Below, piece by piece: positions 14,279-18,178 of a stretch of DNA of 18,178 nucleotides. The stretch is taken from NCBI GenBank assembly GCA_946633495.1, contig CAMPAX010000022.1, forward strand, positions 1 through 18,178, in the 5' to 3' direction. Source of the DNA: an uncultured Lachnospiraceae bacterium. Its GTDB lineage: Bacteria > Bacillota > Clostridia > Lachnospirales > Lachnospiraceae. Within the stretch, counting starts at the first letter, position 1. Each line of letters starts with the position of its first letter. The position numbers were made by a program, and so were the translations under genes. A model generated the notes under the pieces. That model had not been told where the DNA came from. It ran no database searches and saw only the letters and a program-made list of their open reading frames with translations.

Positions 14279-16597
14279 TTACTGGCTTTCCTTCACCACA
14301 TTCTTACGTTTCCTTCGCTTATTCACATACAGCTTTTCATCGGCTTTGATCATCAGTTCTTCTGCGTCCTGCGTATTGTTGCATTCGAAGTTGACGAGGC
14401 CGATACTGCATTCGATATAATATGGCTTCCCGCAGGTCCGGTTCAGCTTTGCTTCCTGCTTGTTCATGGCATCCTTCAGCTGCCTGGTTTCGGCTGCGTT
14501 GATCTGAACGACGCAGATCGCGAATTCATCTCCGCCGATCCGGGCGATGATGGCATCCTCCGGCATGACGGAACGAAGGATATCTCCGATGGCCCTGAGG
14601 GCATAGTCCCCCTCTTTATGACCGAAGATATCATTTACCTGCTTTAAGTTATCCATATCCACATAACCGATGATCGCAGGACATCCGTGGTACTGGCGGG
14701 ATGTGATGAGATCCTGGGCGGCCTCGAAGAAACCGCGCCGGTTCAGAAGGTTGGTAAGTGGATCGGTGATGGACAGGTGGTTCAGGAGGTCGTTCTTCTC
14801 ACGGATCTCGTTCATGCTGGATTCCAGCCGGTTCTGGATGGCGATCTGCTGATGCATAAGATCCATGAACTTCATGGAGGTTCCCAGTTGAAGTGTGGTG
14901 GCGTAGATCTGGCTGAAATTCTGCAGCGGAGTTTCACAGACGAAGAGGCCGTGCTGCACTTCATTGGTGAAGATCGGAGTGATCACCAGCGTATGACGAC
15001 GGGCGTTGGGCGTATATTTGTTCTGGAAGATCATGGATGCCGGAAGGATCCGGTCATCTCCGGTAAATACGGTGACCTTCCCGTCCAGTTCACACGCCTG
15101 GAACAGCAGGAAATCCGGGATCTGCCAGGTTCCGTTCGGAAGCTGGAAAGCCGGTTTGTCATACAGGTAGATATACGCACTCTGGAACCCGCATTTATCA
15201 TAGATCTTATCCATGATCATGGAGAAGCCCCGCTTCTCATTTCCGCTGGAAACCAGTGTGTCACGTGTGATATATACGGATCCCCAGATGTTGGTCTTAT
15301 GCTGGTGATTTTCGGCGGACAGCTCTCTGGACATGTAGAATGCCATCTCGGACTGGACCGCATTCAGCATGGAGTTGATCTTCACCCGCTTGGGAGTTGG
15401 GATCATAAGGTGTGTCAGGAAACCGGACAAAGCCTTCAGTGTGCTGGCCAGTTTCGTGTAGGAGAAATAAAGCTGCACAACATCGGATTCGAGGATCGTG
15501 TGGAAATCATCCAGCAGCTGATCGATGCTGATGGATCTTCGGCTGTAAATGGGCTGGATAAAACTCAGAAAGAAGGGATCCAGCAGCTCAAATAAACGGT
15601 CGGAATAGAAGCAGGCTTCATAATGCGACATAAATAAACGCTTAAATTCGCGAAGAAGATCGTCCGGTTTCATATCGGAAAGCGCTGCGTTGACCCGGGA
15701 CAGGATCGTGGAATCAGCGGCGGGGTTGCACCCGCAGGAGGCCCGGATGATCATGCTGGACGACTGCGCGATAGCCTTCTTCTGACCGGTCCTTAGAAGC
15801 TCCATTACCTGATATACCGAATTGTAACCAAGTTCCAGGATCTTATTATCCACGGTTGTAAGAGCAGGGGAGTGAGCCGTAGCGATGGGCGCGTTATCAA
15901 AACCGGCGACCAGGATGTCCTTGCCGATCTTAAGACCATGCCTTTGGATGGATTTGTATCCTCCGACGGTCATGGAATCATTTGCAAAAATGATGGCTTC
16001 CAGATCCGGATTGTTATCCAGGAGGGTATCTACCACGTCCTCACTGTACTCGGAAAAATCACCGTATACGACACGCTTTGGATCGTATTCGATTCCGTTT
16101 TCTTCCAGAACCTGACGGTAGACAGAGAGACGCTCGTGGGCATCTTCATTTTCCTTTCGGCCGCTGACGAAGCCGATCTTCGTCTTCCCGTGGAACAGCA
16201 TATGCTCAACCTCTTCACGCATGCCGGGACGGCCGTCGGTGAACAGGGAAGAATAACCGTCTATCGGGATCTCCAGAGTGAGGATGGGGATGTTGAACTG
16301 ATCCAGGAAGGTATGAATGTCCTCCACGGACAGGAAGCTTCCGATGGAGCCGATGGACACGATCAGGGCATCCAGGGTTTTCTGGGAAGCATAGTAGAAA
16401 ATGGAGTTGTACTGATAATCATACTTTGCGTTGACCGGATCGTTATAGGACGCATTCAGATACATGCCCGGGAAGATGATGAGATTGACATCAGCCTCTC
16501 TGGCAGCATATTCAACGCCCTTACAGATCTCGAAGGCGTAATCATTGTCCAAATGACAGGTGAAAAAGCCGATGTTCAGTCTGTGGTCAGATTTCAT
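14279..16597 (-). CDS. LacI-type sensor domain - GGDEF diguanylate cyclase
   Basis: This is a large cytoplasmic signalling protein (772 residues) that should make cyclic di-GMP. Residues ~1-290 resemble the ligand-binding half of LacI/GalR regulators or periplasmic sugar-binding proteins (LNIGFFTCH start, KIGFVSGRKEN, AIIFANDSMTVGG, VAGFDNAP, SPALTTVDN), ending in RASCGC. There is no helix-turn-helix, signal peptide or membrane helix. A middle part (~300-600) looks helical followed by a GAF-like alpha/beta region. The GGDEF domain starts at TDPLTNLLNRRG (~611-622), has the metal-binding Y-V-D-M-D-N, and an intact IGGDEF (GGDEF at 688-692). The inhibitory RxxD is replaced by PEDA. The second ATG (16597) is chosen: GGGGGG at 16605-16610 is 7 nt upstream, whereas the first ATG overlaps that site. 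Confidence 0.92.
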   Translation of the reverse strand: MKSDHRLNIGFFTCHLDNDYAFEICKGVEYAAREADVNLIIFPGMYLNASYNDPVNAKYDYQYNSIFYYASQKTLDALIVSIGSIGSFLSVEDIHTFLDQFNIPILTLEIPIDGYSSLFTDGRPGMREEVEHMLFHGKTKIGFVSGRKENEDAHERLSVYRQVLEENGIEYDPKRVVYGDFSEYSEDVVDTLLDNNPDLEAIIFANDSMTVGGYKSIQRHGLKIGKDILVAGFDNAPIATAHSPALTTVDNKILELGYNSVYQVMELLRTGQKKAIAQSSSMIIRASCGCNPAADSTILSRVNAALSDMKPDDLLREFKRLFMSHYEACFYSDRLFELLDPFFLSFIQPIYSRRSISIDQLLDDFHTILESDVVQLYFSYTKLASTLKALSGFLTHLMIPTPKRVKINSMLNAVQSEMAFYMSRELSAENHQHKTNIWGSVYITRDTLVSSGNEKRGFSMIMDKIYDKCGFQSAYIYLYDKPAFQLPNGTWQIPDFLLFQACELDGKVTVFTGDDRILPASMIFQNKYTPNARRHTLVITPIFTNEVQHGLFVCETPLQNFSQIYATTLQLGTSMKFMDLMHQQIAIQNRLESSMNEIREKNDLLNHLSITDPLTNLLNRRGFFEAAQDLITSRQYHGCPAIIGYVDMDNLKQVNDIFGHKEGDYALRAIGDILRSVMPEDAIIARIGGDEFAICVVQINAAETRQLKDAMNKQEAKLNRTCGKPYYIECSIGLVNFECNNTQDAEELMIKADEKLYVNKRRKRKNVVKESQ

Positions 16598-16728
16598 ATA
16601 AGTTCCCCCCATATCGGATATGGTTAGTGTACGCTTTTATACCGGATCTGTATCGTCCGGGATCAAAGTGCTGTCTAAGTTCATTCCTTGCTCACACTCT
16701 TTGGATTACAGACAATAATTCATTCAGA

Positions 16729-16757
16729 AGTATAGCATAATAATGAACGAGATTCAA
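16729..16757 (-). promoter_or_regulatory. Extended -10 promoter of the LacI-GGDEF gene
   Basis: On the minus strand TTGAAT (16757-16752), a 17-base spacer ending in TGC, and TATACT (16734-16729) form an extended -10 promoter. Transcription should begin near 16722, leaving a leader of ~125 nt before the start codon. Confidence 0.75.
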
Positions 16758-16780
16758 GGGAAGAGATAGTCCGGGATGCT

Positions 16781-16810
16781 TTGAAAAAACAAAGGAATGT
16801 GTAATAGAAT
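16781..16810 (+). promoter_or_regulatory. Possible upstream promoter of purM (P1)
   Basis: TTGAAA (16781-16786), an 18-base spacer and TAGAAT (16805-16810) read toward purM. Both boxes match consensus at five of six positions. It lies ~100 bases upstream of the stronger P2, so purM may have two start sites. A CTTTG/CAAAG inverted repeat overlaps the -35 box. Confidence 0.42.
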
Positions 16811-16882
16811 ATACTGAGCGCGGCACCAAAGATCCGGGAAAAGAAGTGGAGTAAAGTACGTTGGAAAGTTTTGGGTTCGTGG

Positions 16883-16911
16883 TTTACAAAATGAATGATT
16901 TCCACTATAAT
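16883..16911 (+). promoter_or_regulatory. Main sigma-A-type promoter of purM (P2)
   Basis: TTTACA (16883-16888), a 17-base spacer and a perfect TATAAT (16906-16911). Transcription should begin near 16918, giving a leader of ~140 nt. In that leader I see only short imperfect hairpins (for example CATAT/ATATG near 16987-17001). No purine riboswitch core or PurR box is recognised. Confidence 0.76.
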
Positions 16912-17060
16912 AAAATGGCGTGTGACTGGATCACGGGAACAATCTTTGGCACGGGAAATCCTGCCCATGGATGGGACCGGATCGGCATATGCATAGATAT
17001 GTGAAGTGAGGAAAACAGGAAACAGACAGGCACAAAGTCTGAAGTGACAGGAGGAGTCGC

Positions 17061-18086
17061 ATGGATTACAAGAATTCAGGAGTGGATATCGAGGCAGGCT
17101 ACAGGTCAGTGGAGCTGATGAAGGAGCATATCAGGAAGACGCAGCGGGCAGAGGTGCTGGGAGGAATCGGTGGATTTGCAGGTGCGTTTGATCTATCGGC
17201 CATCAAGAACATGGAGGAGCCTGTTCTTCTGTCCGGGACCGATGGCTGCGGAACGAAAGTAAAGATTGCTTTTGTCATGGATAAGCATGATACCATCGGG
17301 ATCGATGCAGTGGCTATGTGCGTGAACGATATCGCATGCTCAGGCGGAGAGCCGCTGTTCTTTTTGGATTATATAGCGTGCGGCAAGAATATACCGGAGA
17401 AGATCGCAACCATCGTGAGCGGTGTTGCGGAGGGCTGCCGGCAGGCAGGCGCAGCGCTGATCGGCGGTGAGACAGCGGAGCATCCGGGTCTTATGGAAGA
17501 AGATGAATATGACCTTGCCGGTTTTGCGGTTGGTGTAGTGGAAAGAAAGGAAATGATCACCGGTGCGTCCATTACCGCAGGAGATGCGCTGATCGGTATC
17601 GCATCCAGTGGTGTGCATTCCAATGGTTTCTCGCTTGTGCGGAAGATCTTCGACATGTCCGAGAAGTCACTCAGCCGTTACGTTCCGGAACTGGGAGGAA
17701 CCCTCGGAGGAACACTGCTTACGCCTACCAGAATCTATGTGAATGCGTTAAAGAGCGTGAAGGCAGCAGGAGTTACCGTGAAGGGAACCAGTCATATTAC
17801 CGGCGGCGGTTTCTATGAGAATATCCCCCGGATGCTTCCGAAGGGGATTACCGCAAAGGTAAGGAAAGACAGTTACGAAGTTCCCCAGATCTTCCGGATG
17901 ATGGCTCGCGAGGGCAAGGTGGAAGAAAGGGTAATGTATAACACCTATAACATGGGGATCGGCATGGTTCTGGCGGTTCGGCCGGAGGATGTGGATAAGA
18001 CTATAGCTGCTTTGGCAGAGTCCGGCGATAAGGGCTACGTTATCGGAGAGACGGTTGCATCGGACGAGGGAGTTATTCTCGTATAA
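17061..18086 (+). CDS. purM: Phosphoribosylformylglycinamidine cyclo-ligase PurM
   Basis: PurM (AIR synthetase) closes the imidazole ring of FGAM with ATP, step five of purine synthesis, in the cytoplasm. The start is typical for Firmicutes (MDYKNSGVDIEAGY). The nucleotide-binding GTDGCGTKVKIA (59-70), the IGIDAVAMCVNDIA segment (79-92), GGETAEHPG near 141-149 and the C-terminal-domain motif HITGGGFYENIPRM are present. Length 341 is normal. AGGAGG at 17049-17054 precedes the ATG by 6 nt. It stands alone after its own promoter; whether other pur genes follow lies beyond the window. It is divergent from the GGDEF gene. Confidence 0.97.
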   Translation: MDYKNSGVDIEAGYRSVELMKEHIRKTQRAEVLGGIGGFAGAFDLSAIKNMEEPVLLSGTDGCGTKVKIAFVMDKHDTIGIDAVAMCVNDIACSGGEPLFFLDYIACGKNIPEKIATIVSGVAEGCRQAGAALIGGETAEHPGLMEEDEYDLAGFAVGVVERKEMITGASITAGDALIGIASSGVHSNGFSLVRKIFDMSEKSLSRYVPELGGTLGGTLLTPTRIYVNALKSVKAAGVTVKGTSHITGGGFYENIPRMLPKGITAKVRKDSYEVPQIFRMMAREGKVEERVMYNTYNMGIGMVLAVRPEDVDKTIAALAESGDKGYVIGETVASDEGVILV

Positions 18087-18128
18087 TCGTACAGCGAAGA
18101 ATCTTTCGTCATCAACGTATATCATGAT

Positions 18129-18158
18129 GCTGGGGTCAAAAGGTATTTTGCCCCCAGC
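18129..18158. repeat. Long imperfect palindrome downstream of purM
   Basis: GCTGGGG (18129-18135) pairs with CCCCAGC (18152-18158). After one mismatch CAAAA (18137-18141) pairs with TTTTG (18146-18150) around a GGTA loop. The stem is strong but no external T-run follows, so it is not a canonical terminator. It starts ~43 bases after the purM stop. It may end purM mRNA, protect its 3' end, or be one copy of a dispersed intergenic palindrome. Confidence 0.6.
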
Positions 18159-18178
18159 TGATGATCCGCAGCACGCAC

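Noticed and set aside
14687..16627. Two + strand ORFs (302 and 251 aa) opposite the GGDEF gene
   Set aside because: Both are antisense shadows of a gene with intact GGDEF and sensor motifs on the minus strand.
16918..17060. Purine riboswitch in the purM leader
   Set aside because: The conserved loop-loop core and P1 pairing were not found; only short weak stems are present.

Overview
The window looks like a chromosomal segment of a Lachnospiraceae-type member of the Clostridia. This rests on the protein sequences (FtsZ, PurM, MraZ, RsmH with a Cys-rich C-terminal patch), on a division cluster without ftsA, and on strong AGGAGG-type ribosome binding sites. The species cannot be named from the sequence. 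Genes run on the + strand except one minus-strand signalling gene. No tRNA, rRNA, CRISPR array, insertion sequence or phage gene was seen.

Region 1 (1-2087) holds the 3' part of ychF and a complete lgt. Lgt ends in an unusual repeat-encoded Ser/Asp/Lys tail. Region 2 (2088-2517) is a 430-base gene-free stretch. It contains an inverted repeat, two NrdR-box-like palindromes, two successive intrinsic terminators, a good sigma-A-type promoter and direct repeats that look like a MraZ operator.

Region 3 (2518-11793) is a shortened division and cell-wall (dcw) cluster: mraZ, rsmH, an FtsL-like gene, a class B PBP (ftsI/pbpB type), murD, ftsW, divIB/ftsQ and ftsZ. MraY, MurE, MurF, MurG and FtsA are not encoded here. 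The 291-base gap between the PBP gene and murD, where mraY often lies, holds only inverted repeats. murD, ftsW and divIB are translationally coupled. ftsZ has its own promoter and ends at a strong terminator. Four division genes start with GTG or TTG.

Region 4 (11794-14221) is a likely three-gene operon with its own promoter: a coiled-coil protein of unknown function with a proline-rich tail, a YbgC/FadM-like hotdog thioesterase, and metF. It ends at a bidirectional terminator shared with the convergent gene that follows.

Region 5 (14279-16597, minus strand) is a large diguanylate cyclase. A LacI/periplasmic-binding-type sensor domain is fused to a GGDEF domain, with no DNA-binding domain, signal peptide or membrane segment. 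It has a strong extended -10 promoter. Region 6 (16598-18178) is the divergent intergenic region with one or two promoters for purM, purM itself, and a long hairpin downstream.

Taken together, Lgt, the PBP, MurD, FtsW, DivIB, the FtsL-like protein and FtsZ serve envelope assembly and septation. MraZ probably autoregulates the cluster. RsmH modifies 16S rRNA. MetF and PurM are housekeeping one-carbon and purine enzymes. The least explained parts are the mraZ leader, the structured PBP-murD gap, the coiled-coil protein beside ftsZ and the LacI-GGDEF sensor.
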